A DNA stretch of 64,000 bases from Cannabis sativa (taxonomy: Eukaryota; Streptophyta; Magnoliopsida; Rosales; Cannabaceae). The notes beneath the pieces were generated by a model that worked only from the letters and a program-made list of their open reading frames with translations, was not told where the DNA came from and searched no databases. Location of the stretch: the NCBI RefSeq assembly GCF_029168945.1, contig NC_083605.1, positions 33,183,280 to 33,247,279 of the forward strand, read 5' to 3'. Below, one piece after another: positions 1 through 10,716 of the stretch (positions within the stretch are counted from its first letter, which is position 1; each line of letters begins with the position of its first letter). A program made the translations under genes and the position numbers.

Positions 1-213
1 CATGATAGTTCTACAAAATATAGATAATAAGCAAAAAAAAAAAATAAAAATTGAATCACTTTGGCATCCTCATTGGATTGAAAGAACTTTATGATGTCGT
101 CCATCCTTCTAAGAAGCAGGGCTTGACTTGTCTCCATTCTTCACAAATGTAAGTTTACTTCAACCATTTTTGTAGAAGCAGAAGTGGAGATTGATGAGTA
201 GTAGGTTCATATT
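1..213 (-). pseudogene. Plant-transposon-protein retroelement fragment, 3' part
   Basis: Read on the minus strand, this stretch matches the plus-strand sequence near 43280-43500. The shared part is a serine/proline-rich tail followed by a conserved stretch encoding a leucine/arginine-rich end close to LLRRMD. It continues at 10209-10716 once the hAT-like MITE and the Gypsy element inside it are removed. The reading frame is broken. The window edge cuts the element, so its far end is not visible. The match to the second copy is seen directly; the family label comes from the better-preserved copy at 42512-43407. Confidence 0.7.
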
Positions 214-528
214 AGGGCTGTACAAAAAAATTCGTAAACCGTCCAAACCGAATAACCTGCCCAAACCAAACCAAAAAAACCAATAAAAATTACATACCGA
301 AATAACTCGAAAAAATTATAAACCGTCCAATCTGTTAATTGGGTGGGCTGAAAATAGGTCCAACTTGCCCAATTAAACCGAATAACCCAACCAACCCGAC
401 TTTAGATTTTTTTTTTACTTTTTAGTTTTTATTACATATAACATAAATGATTAAATATAATATATATATAAAGTTATATACTTAATTGTTAGTTTCAAAG
501 TCATATATATTGTGATGTGCTTTGGTGG

Positions 529-2764
529 TGTAACACCCTAACTAACTTAGGCGTATTACGTGATTTTTAAACGTACTGTGCAGCTCGTTGCTAATCAACG
601 AGGTTTATGAAAAAACGTGATTAATTAAAATTTTGCTTTTTCATTAAACTTATAAACCATTTTACAAAAGTCTCGGGATCTCGATTTAGAAAATATTTAC
701 AAAAGTTTTAACTGATTAACTTTTACATCAAAATGAAAGTCGTCTAACGACAGTTACAAAATCTCAGCCGTGCTGTCCCGAGGATCGTACGCTCCAGGCC
801 TAACCGCCCCGACATGTACAATCTCATAAGCTCGCTCACGGTCCATCAGCTACAGCCTTGCCTTTACCTACACATGAACATAAACTGTGAGTCGACAAAC
901 TCAGTAAGAAAAGCATAATAATATCATACATAAAACTGACTGCCGTGTCCAACACGATACTGAGTCCCGCTACTGCCATGTCCAACATGGTACTGAGCAC
1001 TACTGCCATGTCCAACATGGTACTGAGTTTTGAACGTTCAGGGGACGGTACTATTGACAAGTATCCTCCTGATCGGTCGAACCGGTCATACTCCGGCTGC
1101 TGGTCATACTCCAGCCTGTACCGACGGGATAGGTCAATAGCCCTGAACCACCAACCAAGTGTCAGCCTGATCGGTCGAACCGGTCATACTCCGGCTGCTG
1201 GTCATACTCCAGCCTGTACCGACGTGACAGGGTTGGATGGTTCGAAGCCTAAATACATATCTAATGTAATCTAGTAGGCTTCCTACATGCACGCTAAACA
1301 TGTAATCTACATATGCATACTGTTATACTAATCTTACCTGGATTCCGATTTCAGGTGTGCCGGTCAACCTGACAGGAACTGAAGCTGAGCGGCGGACATC
1401 GGCTCCTAAACCATAAAAATCACAACGCTATAAGTGACACGCTAAATCACTTCCCGGGGACTAAAACTTGAAACTAAAAGTTTCCCTATCGATAAAAAGC
1501 ATGGCAATACCCCTAAAAACCCAAAAACGAGGAAAACTAGGGTTCTGAAAAATCCCCCAACCGGCAGACGGCTGCCCAACCTAATTCCGTTCGGGAAATT
1601 TCGAACCCCCATCCGAATCGGATGCACAACCGAATTCCGGTTCCTCGCAGAGCCCAACTAAAAATCCCATAACTCGACCAATTCAACCCCAATTGGTCCC
1701 AAACTTTCCAGACCTATTCTATATGCCCCAATTAACAAATCCAAGGCATCAAACCTACCCAGAAATCACAGATACAAAATTTGCCATTGGAGCTCAAGCT
1801 TTGAGTTCCAAACTCAAGCTTGAGCAAACCACCTAAACAAGCATGCAAACCTACTTAATTCTACATAACTAAGCCTAATATCACCTCTGCAAACTAACAA
1901 GAACATCCAGCAACATCACAGAACATAATCACAACATTTTCCTTCAAAAATCATACTTTTTCACATAAAAACTAAGAGCTTGAACAACCTAACTAATCAT
2001 GCCTCAAAACATCCCAATTTACATCAAATAAACATGCTTTGAACCTCAGAAAATAACAATCAAACACAGCAACAAGAACAGCCACAAAATCTAACATGCA
2101 ACCTACCATTTTCACATTAAAAACATCAAAAACACAAAGAAAGGTTGAGAACCACTTACAAGCAACTAAGGATCACAAAATCTACACAAGAAGGACTTGA
2201 ATCACCAAGAAAAATCCTTCCTCCTAGCTGCTCAAAGGTGGCCGAAAAGAGAGAGGCTTGAGAGAGTTTCTTTTTGAAATTTTCTTTCTTTTTTTTACAC
2301 TTAGCATAAATTTGTAAAAATTGGAAATAAACTAAAGCCACTTATTTTATTTACTTCAGCCAAAAATATAACAATTAACATTTATTTTTCAAATAAACAA
2401 GTCACTAAAAGACAAAAAGTCATTGGGGCAAAAAGACCATTTTGCCCCTCCATTTTAAAATCACATAAAAATCACTAAAGGGTATTTTTGGGACATTCTA
2501 AATTCCCGGCCATTCTCGACATTCCCAATGTCTAAAACCCGTCCCCAAAATACTAACATACTAAGTTGTGATTTCTACTGAGCTAAACGCCGAGTTCCAA
2601 AATACCGGACACCGGAAATGCGAAATATAAAATCTACTGATGACATAATCATGCATATCTGAATGCCGTAAATAACAGTAATAAATTATTTAAATAGCTA
2701 TAAATAATTTCATAATTAAACATAAACAGCTGCTAATTTCCAAATTAACTAAGCGGGCTTTACA
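529..2764 (-). repeat. 3' LTR of Gypsy E1
   Basis: In element orientation it starts TGTAAAGCCCGC right after the purine tract and ends GGGTGTTACA. It is 2236 bp, against 2239 bp for its partner at 7737-9975. Long stretches are identical, while differences cluster around CCGG, CAG and CTG sites (about 1070-1240 and 1350-1410, and the palindrome block 1558-1660). It contains a tandem repeat of about 27 bp with the core CCATGTCCAACATGG (around 975-1027) and a roughly 100-bp direct duplication (about 1069-1230). The short ORFs inside have no recognisable product. Confidence 0.95.
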
Positions 2765-2783
2765 ACTATTCCCCCCTTAAAAG
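2765..2783 (-). promoter_or_regulatory. Polypurine tract of E1
   Basis: On the minus strand the sequence CCTTTTAAGGGGGGAATAGT lies directly against the start of the 3' LTR. This is where plus-strand DNA synthesis is primed in LTR retrotransposons. The equivalent tract in E2 is at 31589-31606 and differs slightly. Confidence 0.85.
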
Positions 2784-4739
2784 GATTTCGTCCCCGAAAT
2801 CTAACCTGAATAACTCTGGATATTGAGCTCTCATATCTGACTCTAGCTCCCAGGTGGCTTCTTCCACCTTACTGTTTCTCCAGAGAACCTTGACCAATGC
2901 TATGGTCTTATTCCGAAGGACTTTATCCTTTCTATCCAGGATCTGCACTGGCTGTTCCTCATATGACATGTCTGGCTGAAGCTGAAGGCTCTCATAACTG
3001 AGTATATGAGAGGGGTCTGAAACGTATTTTCTCAACATTGAGACATGAAATACGTTGTGCACTGCTGATAAGGCTGGAGGCAATGCTAACCGGTATGCCA
3101 CTTGACCTATCTTCTCGAGAATCTCGAAAGGTCCTGTAAATCTAGGGCATAACTTGCCTCTTTTCCCGAAACGTTTAATCCCCTTCATCGGAGATACTCG
3201 CAAAAACACATGTTCTCCTACTTGGAACTCAACATCCCTGCGTTTCGGATCTGCGTAACTCTTTTGTCTGCTCTGTGAGGCAAGCATTCTAGCTTTAATC
3301 TTCTCTATTGCCTCATTGGTCCGCTGAACTGACTCTGGACCTAGGTATTTCCTCTCCCCTGTCTCATCCCAGTGGATAGGGGATCTACATTTCCTACCGT
3401 ACAACAGTTCATAGGGTGCCATCCCTATCGTACTCTGATAACTATTGTTGTACGAGAATTCTATCAACGGTAGATATTTACTCCATGAACCCTCAAAGTC
3501 CATAACACAGGCTCTCAACATATCCTCCAATATCTGAATTGTCCTTTCGGACTGACCATCTGTCTGAGGATGGAATGCTGTACTGAATTTCAGCTTCGTA
3601 CCCATTGCCCGTTGTAAACTTTGCCAAAATTTGGAGGTGAATTTCGGATCCCTGTCCGAAACTATAGACTTCGGTACCCCGTGAAGTCTCACTATTTCCC
3701 TGACGTATAACTCTGCCAACTGATCCACTGTAAACGTTGTTCTGACCGGCAGAAAATGAGCAGATTTCGTAAATCGGTCCACCACTACCCAGATGGAATC
3801 ATACATACCCGTGGTCCTAGGTAACCCGACCACAAAATCCATCGCAATATCCTCCCATTTCCATTCTGGTAGGGTTAGAGGCTGCAACAACCCTGCTGGT
3901 CTCTGATGTTCAGCCTTGATCTGCTGACAAGTGAGGCATCTCGATACGAATTCTACCAAATTCTTCTTAATACCGCTCCACCAGAAGTACGGTTTCAAAT
4001 CTTGGTACATCTTGGTGGTGCCGGGATGCAGAGAATATGGAGTAGAATGAGCCTCCTCAAAGATCTCATTTCTCAGTTCCACACTGCTCGGAACACAAAC
4101 CCTAGCTTTATACAAAAGCATCCCACTTTCTGACACTGAAAAGTCTTTGGCTTGACCAGCCAATACCTCATCTCGGATCTTCACTAACTCCGGATCTGTC
4201 ATCTGAGCGACCTTTATTCTTTCCAACAGATCAGATTGCAGCGTCAAGTTGTGAAGCTGACCTACCACAAACTCGATGCCGGATCTAACCATATCCTCAG
4301 CTAGCTGGGGTGAGATCTGAACCATGCTAGCTACCTGCCCGGGACCCTTTCTACTCAGGGCATCAGACACTACATTGGCTTTTCCGGGATGATAGAGGAT
4401 CTCGCAATCGTAGTCCTTCACTAATTCCAACCAACGCCTTTGTCTCATGTTCAAATCTTTCTGAGTAAAGAAATACTTGAGACTTTTATGGTCAGTATAG
4501 ATCTCGCACTTCTCCCCATAAAGGTAATGCCGCCAAATCTTCAGTGCAAAAACCACTGCGGCCAATTCTAAATCATGAGTCGGGTATCGCTGTTCATAAT
4601 CCTTTAACTGACGGGAGGCATAAGCGATAACCCGATCGGCTTGCATCAATACGCACCCCAAACCCTGTTTGGATGCGTCACAGTAGACTACGAACTTCTC
4701 CTTGTCCGAAGGCAAAGCTAGTACCGGAGCAGTAATCAA
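2766..4739 (-). pseudogene. E1 pol, 3' part: RNase H, integrase, chromodomain-like tail
   Basis: This 657-codon open frame is the downstream part of the E1 polyprotein. It opens in RNase H ([13 protein letters not shown] near residue 19), includes the [10 protein letters not shown] motif, and passes into integrase. The integrase has an HHCC zinc finger (HPGTTK and [11 protein letters not shown]), then the DDE catalytic core: D in MDFVVGLP, D in SDRDPKF and E in [12 protein letters not shown]. The end, from about [10 protein letters not shown] to [10 protein letters not shown], resembles the C-terminal chromodomain of Tekay/Del chromoviruses, which is thought to bind marked chromatin. It retains 17 residues (PESVQR...) that E2 lacks. 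The ATG at the left is internal; the true frame comes from upstream RT sequence but is shifted near 4870. Confidence 0.9.
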
Positions 4740-4872
4740 TCTCTGCTTCAGCTCTTGAAAACTAGCTTCGCATTTATCCGACTCGCATAAATCGCCGATT
4801 CTTCTTTGTAAGCTCGGTTAGGGGCATTGAAATTTTGGAGAACCCCTCCACGAACCTACGGTAGTACCCGGC

Positions 4873-5280
4873 CTAATCCCAAGAAGCTTCGATCTCCGTC
4901 ATCGTCTTCGGACTCGGCCAATCTCTGACGGATTCGATCTTCCCCGGATCCACCTTGATCCCGTCTTCACCCACAATGTGCCCTAGGAAGGACACCTGAG
5001 ACAACCAGAACTCACATTTCTTGAACTTGGCGTAGAGCTTATGTTCTCGAAGTCGTTGCAGTACCATCTGAAGATGTAACTCATGCTCCTCTTCTGATTG
5101 AGAGTACACGAGGATGTCGTCGATAAACACAATCACACAGATATCGAGGAAATCCTTGAATACTCTATTCATCAGGTCCATGAATGCTGCAGGAGCATTG
5201 GTTAGTCCGAATGACATAACCAGAAACTCGTAGTGTCCATACCTAGTGCGGAAAGCCGTCTTTGGAATGTCCTCCTCTCA
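4873..5280 (-). pseudogene. E1 reverse transcriptase, central part
   Basis: This encodes the middle of RT with the catalytic motif FIDDILVYS, preceded by [12 protein letters not shown] and followed by [15 protein letters not shown]. It continues the frame of the upstream fragment, from which it is separated by a TGA at 5278-5280. E2 has CGA at that codon, so a single C-to-T change made the stop, as expected at a methylated CpG. It ends early near 4873 in MTEIEASWD, where E2 reads on through [12 protein letters not shown]. Small differences in a CAG/CTG-containing stretch cause the shift. Confidence 0.9.
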
Positions 5281-6024
5281 GATTCTCAACTGATGATAAC
5301 CCGAACGGAGATCAATCTTAGAAAAGACCGACTTCCCCTGAAGTTGATCGAACAAGTCATCGATCCTAGGTAATGGATATTTATTCTTCACCGTCAGCTT
5401 GTTCAACTCTCTGTAGTCAATGCACATCCTCATAGATCCATCCTTCTTCTTCACGAACAAAACCGGGGCTCCCCAAGGTGACACACTGGGCCGAATGAAC
5501 CCTATGTCAAGCAACCCTTGGAGCTGAATCTTTAATTCCTTAAGTTCAGCTGGAGCCATCCTATACGGGGCTTTGGAAACCGGATCCACCCCTGGTGCCA
5601 AGTCAATCACGAAATCGATCTCCCGCTGAGGTGGTAACCCTTGAAGTTCTTCGGGAAAGACGTCTAAAAATTCCCGAACCACTCTGATGTCCTCTGGCCG
5701 AATGGTGTCTGGCCGAGTGGTGTCCACCACCACGGCCAGAAACCCTAAGCACCCACCGTGCAATAATTCTCTCGCTGACATAGCCGAGATCACCGGGATC
5801 CGAGATCCCTGAACCGAACCCACAAATACAAACGGTTCTTCACTTTCCGGTTGGAAGACCACCATCTTCCTCTTACAGTCAATGCTCGCCGAATATTTAG
5901 ATAGGAAATCCATTCCTAAAATAATATCAAATTCGACTAAGCTCATCTCTATCAGATCAGCGCTTAACTCTCTACCATCTATCCTGATCGGCATAGACCT
6001 AATCCACCTATTGGAGATAACCAA
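5278..6024 (-). pseudogene. E1 post-protease linker and RT N-terminal part
   Basis: The frame encodes the segment after protease ([13 protein letters not shown]) and then the start of [35 protein letters not shown] and the catalytic-site lead-in [26 protein letters not shown] is also the conserved distal part of retropepsin-like proteases. It stops at the in-frame TGA at 5278-5280. It overlaps the gag-protease frame by about 45 bp in a different frame, so a frameshift lies near 6000. E2 has a different small indel at the matching place. Confidence 0.9.
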
Positions 6025-7049
6025 TTCTCCGCTGTAACTGTGGTTCCAAACCCTGATTCATATCTATCAAAGGGTCTACCCAACTTACTAAAGACTCTGG
6101 CCGCCACATAAGAACGTGTAGCCCCAGAATCAAACAGCACTGAATAAAGCGAGTTGTTAATAAAAAGCTGACCTGTAACAACTGATGGGCTGGCATCTGC
6201 ATCAGCCTGCGTGATAGCGAATACCCTGGCTGGAGTGGGTATCGCTGGAGCTCTCGGTGCCTCTGGCCGGAGCTGGGGACATTCCCTCTTGAAGTGCCCG
6301 GGCATGCCACAATGAAAACATCCCTGCCCCTTGCACTCACCCCGATGATGCCTCTTGCAACTAGGGCACTCGGGATAGGAGAATCGGGTCTCATTACCAC
6401 CAGGACGACTCCCTCTGTTCTGGTTCCCCCGGAACCTCTTGTTCTGACTCGAGCCGCCGGAAGCAGTGGGTGCCCTCTTCCTCTGATCAATGGCCGAACC
6501 ACTACTCCCCCTGCTAAAGCCTGATGCAGGAGGGGTAGGAGCTCCGCCACTAATCGGAGTACTAGCTGACTCTGACATGCACCCCACTGCGCCCTCAGCT
6601 CGCAGTGCCTTCTCCACCATCTGAGCATAGGTGGTGCTGTCGTCCGTGGTAATCATCAGGTCATGCCTGATCTTGGGATTCAACCCGTCCAGATACTTCT
6701 CCTTTCTGCTGAAGTCGGTCGGCACAATTCCCGAGGCTAACCTCGCCAACCGGTCAAACTGAGTAGTATACTCAGTGACGCTCATGTTCTCCCGCTGGGT
6801 CAGGTGAACGAACTCTTTCCTCTTGGCGCTTCTGACCGCCTCATTATAGTATTTCGCGTTGAAGAGTTCTTGGAACCTCTCCCAAGTCATGGTGGTGACA
6901 TCGTGAATCTGAGACACCATGTCCCACCATACCAGGGCGTCCTCCTGGAACTGAAATGTGGCGCACACCACTCTGTCATTACCGGTGACACCCATGAAAT
7001 TCAGAATTCTGGTAATCACCGTCAGCCCATCGCTCGGCTTTCGATACAT
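5979..7049 (-). pseudogene. E1 gag C-terminal part, zinc knuckles and protease
   Basis: The 356-codon frame begins in the gag capsid-like domain (DALVWWDMVSQIH, YYNEAVRSAKRKEFVHL, RLASGIVPTDFS). A basic, serine-rich linker follows, then cysteine-rich [13 protein letters not shown] and a CCHC knuckle [14 protein letters not shown] that binds RNA. It ends in protease with the active-site motif FDSGAT. This gag-CCHC-PR order is standard for Ty3/Gypsy. The upstream part of gag is in another frame (7022-7453), with a frame break near 7040 where E1 has lost one C relative to E2. The initial methionine is therefore not the real start. Confidence 0.9.
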
Positions 7050-7453
7050 CCGGACCTCCCAGAATACGGAGGTGCTTGCTTCCGGAACCGCTCATATAAA
7101 GGTTCCAATCTGTGGGCCGCCACCACTATCTCGGCCTGGGCAGCAGGGGCAGGTGCCACTGGTACAATAGGCACTGGAACTGCAGGAGCACCCTGCTGTC
7201 TCAACCTCTGAATCTCGAGGTCTTGCTCTTCGATCCTGGCTTGCATCTCCGCAAACCGCAACTCCCAGTTCGGGGCTCCCTGATCGGCTGGGGGAGCCTG
7301 GGCAGCCTGTGGCGGGTTCTCATCACCCCGGCCACGAGCCCTGCCTCGGGGACCTCTACCTCGGCCCCGAGCAGGTGGGGGAAACTGAGCTCCCTGACCC
7401 TGATTCGACCCCACGGAGTTGCCCTGACTCCTGGTAGTCCGCCTGGCGTCCAT
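7022..7453 (-). pseudogene. E1 gag N-terminal part
   Basis: This starts at MDARRTTRSQ, the same start as in E2, and is the likely authentic start of the gag-pol polyprotein. It encodes a glycine/arginine-rich segment (RGRGRGPRGRARGRG), a proline/glutamine/alanine-rich stretch, a short coiled-coil-like region (MQARIEEQDLEIQRLRQQ) and a valine/proline/alanine linker up to RFRKQAPP. The frame then shifts, and translation would end at codon 143. The opposite strand is also open but gives no recognisable protein. Confidence 0.9.
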
Positions 7454-7721
7454 CTAGTTAGAACCGCCTGCGAAACCAAGAGTTGGCATATCAGGTCGTA
7501 TTCAAGGCGAGCTTACTAATGCCGCTTAATTTGGAAATTAGAAATGAAACATGCGCCTATTCTACTATCAAAGCTACTAACATGCTTCCTAATGTGCTTT
7601 TCTTTTTCATAACTGAATAAAATAAACTACTAAAGCAATAAAGGCTTACTGAACCGTGAACCGAGCTAACTGCTGATGATGATTGTACATGTCGTGACGA
7701 TCTTCGGAAGACAACCTGGCG

Positions 7722-7733
7722 GCTCTGATACAA
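7722..7733 (-). promoter_or_regulatory. Primer binding site of E1 (initiator Met tRNA type)
   Basis: On the minus strand, next to the 5' LTR, the sequence reads TTGTATCAGAGC. The consensus complementary to the 3' end of plant initiator Met tRNA is TGGTATCAGAGC, which E2 retains, so E1 has one mismatch at the second position. The mismatch might weaken priming. Confidence 0.85.
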
Positions 7734-7736
7734 AAT

Positions 7737-9975
7737 TGTAACACCCTAACTAACTTAGGCGTATTACGTGATTTTTAAACGTACTGTGCAGCTCGTTGCT
7801 AATCAACGAGGTTTATGAAAAAACGTGATTAATTAAAATTTTGCTTTTTCATTAAACTTATAAACCATTTTACAAAAGTCTCGGGATCCCGATTTATAAA
7901 ATATTTACAAAAGTTTTAACTGATTAACTTTTACATCAAAATGAAAGTCGTCTAACGACAGTTACAAAATCTCAGCCGTGCTGTCCCGAGGATCGTACGC
8001 TCCAGGCCTAACCGCCCCGACATGTACAATCTCATAAGCTCGCTCACGGTCCATCAGCTACAGCCTTGCCTTTACCTACACATGAACATAAACTGTGAGT
8101 CGACGTACTCGCAAGAAAAGCATAATAATATCATACATAAAACTGACTGCCGTGTCCAACACGATACTGAGTCCCGCTACTGCCATGTCCAACATGGTAC
8201 TGAGCACTACTGCCATGTCCAACATGGTACTGAGTTTTGAACGTTCAGGGGACGGTACTATTGACAAGTATCCTCCTGATCGGTCGAACCGGGCCATACT
8301 CCGCCGCTGGTCATACTCCACCGTACCGACGGGATAGGTCAATAGCCCCGAACCACCAACCAAGTGTCACTGATCGGCCGAACCGGCCATACTCCGCCGT
8401 CGGTCATACTCCGTACTCGTACCGACGTGACAGGGTTGGATGGTTCGAAGCCTAAATACATATCTAATGTAATCTAGTAGGCTTCCTACATGCACGCTAA
8501 ACATGTAATCTACATATGCATACTGTTATACTAATCTTACCTGGATTCCGATTTGTGTGTGCCGTCAACCCGACCGGAACCGAAGCCGAGCGGCGGACAT
8601 CGGGCTCCTAAACCATAAAAATCACAACGCTATAAGTGACACGCTAAATCACTTCCCGGGGACTAAAACTTGAAACTAAAAGTTTCCCTATCGATAAAAA
8701 GCATGGCAATACCCCTAAAAACCCAAAAACGAGGAAAACTAGGGTTCTGAAAAATCCCCCAACCGGCAGACCGGTTGCCCAACCGGAATTCCGGTTCTGG
8801 GAAATTCTGAACCCCCATCCGGAATTCCGGATGCACAACCGGAATTCCGGTTCCTCGCAGGCAGCCAACTAAAAATCCCATAACTCGATCAATTCAACCC
8901 CAATTGGTCCCAAACTTTCCAGACCTGTTCTATATGCCCCAATTAACAAATCCAAGGCATCAAACCTACCCAGAAATCACAGATACAAAATTTGCCATTG
9001 GAGCTCAAGCTTTGAGTTCCAAACTCAAGCTTGAGCAAACCACCTAAACAAGCATGCAAACCTACTTAATTCTACATAACTAAGCCTAATATCACCTCTG
9101 CAAACTAACAAGAACATCCAGCAACATCACAGAACATAATCACAACATTTTCCTTCAAAAATCATACTTTTTCACATAAAAACTAAGAGCTTGAACAACC
9201 TAACTAATCATGCCTCAAAACATCCCAATTTACATCAAATAAACATGCTTTGAACCTCAGAAAATAACAATCAAACACAGCAACAAGAACAGCCACAAAA
9301 TCTAACATGCAACCTACCATTTTCACATTAAAAACATCAAAAACACAAAGAAAGGTTGAGAACCACTTACAAGCAACTAAGGATCACAAAATCTACACAA
9401 GAAGGACTTGAATCACCAAGAAAAATCCTTCCTCCTAGCTGCTCAAAGGTGGCCGAAAAGAGAGAGGCTTGAGAGAGTTTCTTTTTGAAATTTTCTTTCT
9501 TTTTTTTACACTTAGCATAAATTTGCAAAAATTGGAAATAAACTAAAGCCACTTATTTTATTTACTTCAGCCAAAAATATAACAATTAACATTTATTTTT
9601 CAAATAAACAAGTCACTAAAAGACAAAAAGTCATTGGGGCAAAAAGACCATTTTGCCCCTCCATTCAAAAATCACATAAAAATCACTAAAGGGTATTTTT
9701 GGGACATTCTAAATTCCCGGCCATTCCCGACATTCCCAATGTCTAAAACCCGTCCCCAAAATACTAACATACTAAGTTGTGATTTCTACTGAGCCAAACG
9801 CCGAGTTCCAAAATACCGGACACCGGAAATGCGAAATATAAAATCTACTGATGACATAATCATGCATATCTGAATGCCGTAAATAACAGTAATAAATTAT
9901 TTAAATAGCTATAAATAATTTCATAATTAAACATAAACAGCTGCTAATTTCCAAATTAACTAAGCGGGCTTTACA
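7737..9975 (-). repeat. 5' LTR of Gypsy E1
   Basis: This is the partner of 529-2764 and would carry the promoter of the element. It keeps three perfect palindromes, AACCGGAATTCCGGTT (8781-8796 and 8837-8852) and ATCCGGAATTCCGGAT (8817-8832), which are degraded in the 3' LTR. It also carries the roughly 27-bp tandem repeat with core CCATGTCCAACATGG (about 8180-8233). The GGTGG duplication follows at 9976-9980. Confidence 0.95.
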
Positions 9976-10208
9976 GGTGGAATCTGATATTTTTAATTTA
10001 TATTTTTTAATTTTTATTGACTTTGACTTTGAAACCAAAAAAAAAGTTTAGGTGGGTTAACCCGACCAAACTGCCCAAACTGTTGGTCGGTTTACAGATA
10101 TTTTTTTTAAATTGGGCGGGTTGCACTTAAATTTTAGCAACCTGAACTTTAGATTGGGTTAGAAAATATATAGGATAAACCGCCCAAACTGACCGATGTA
10201 CAACCCTA

Positions 10209-10716
10209 GTTCATATGTAACACTAGGGGAAGCAGACCAAGCCTTTTTCCTAGCAGATTTTCTTTGAGGAGGTTTTTCTGGGACTTTGAAAGTGGTACCA
10301 ACAGTAGGAGCTTCAATGGATTCATTCTCAAGAATCAACTGCGTTTGGTTATACAAAATATTTTAAATCAAGGGAAGAAAAATAAGATTAAGGCTAAGTT
10401 TCTTACCCTTTTAAAGAGAGACAATTCACTCCCAAATGACATCAACCAAATTAATTATTTTTGCACTAAAAGAAATTTTATATAAAAAGACAACAAGTTC
10501 ATTTGAAACTTTTACCGGATTTGAGAAATGAAATAAGTTGGATAGGGAAAATCTCATAAGAGCAACATGGTGATAAGAAAAATCAGTCAAATTCCGTGTT
10601 GGTAAAGATGTGTTTGGGCAAAAGAACGACTTAATTTTGATTCGAAACACTGACATCAAGGATGTCTTCAAAATGATGATCATAAGAGCCCAGACATTAG
10701 AAATTTGGTGCAAGTA
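10209..10716 (-). pseudogene. Plant-transposon-protein retroelement fragment, 5' part
   Basis: The minus strand matches 42880-43265 on the plus strand: a region like YHHVALMRFSLSNLF, then a basic segment, then a proline/lysine-rich stretch. It joins the fragment at 1-213 across the inserted hAT-like MITE. Stops and frameshifts break it. This family resembles the putative plant transposon protein domain found in some large plant retroelements; that label is by recall of the domain layout and was not searched. Homology ends near 10716. Confidence 0.7.

Larger units (their letters stand above)
529..9975 (-). mobile_element. Full-length Ty3/Gypsy Tekay-like chromovirus, E1
   Basis: This is a complete LTR retrotransposon on the minus strand. 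Its LTRs (529-2764 and 7737-9975) are about 2.24 kb and start TGTAAAGCCC and end GGGTGTTACA in element orientation. A 5-bp duplication GGTGG flanks it (524-528 and 9976-9980). A primer site matching initiator Met tRNA lies next to the 5' LTR, and a purine tract next to the 3' LTR. Between them are gag, zinc knuckle, protease, RT, RNase H, integrase and a C-terminal chromodomain-like segment in the usual Gypsy order. The polyprotein frame is broken in several places. It shares its family with E2 (24456-33837), which has the opposite orientation. Confidence 0.95.
214..10208. mobile_element. hAT-like MITE, split by Gypsy element E1
   Basis: The left end begins TAGGGCTGTACA and the right end finishes TGTACAACCCTA, so the terminal inverted repeats are 12 bp with one mismatch. 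Each end is flanked by the same 8-bp sequence GTTCATAT (206-213 and 10209-10216), the duplication length typical of hAT transposons. Removing the Gypsy element and its duplication leaves about 543 bp. Both halves are rich in ACCGAACC/GGGCGGGTT-like motifs and have no coding capacity. The element is non-autonomous and presumably moved by a hAT transposase elsewhere. It landed in an older retroelement fragment and was later split at 528/9976. Confidence 0.85.

Noticed and set aside
945..1274. 109-codon frame and similar ones in each Tekay LTR (836-1060, 8022-8455, 25947-26186, 33091-33529)
   Set aside because: They come from the tandem LTR modules and recur in every LTR copy with the same breaks; no protein family fits.
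6008..7519. Frames in other registers and on the opposite strand across gag (also the matching frames at 26906-28028)
   Set aside because: They are shadows of the gag coding sequence, whose composition keeps several frames open.
524..9980. E1 and E2 as arms of one large inverted duplication
   Set aside because: Each has its own perfect 5-bp duplication (GGTGG and TTTGG) and unrelated flanks, so they are separate insertions.
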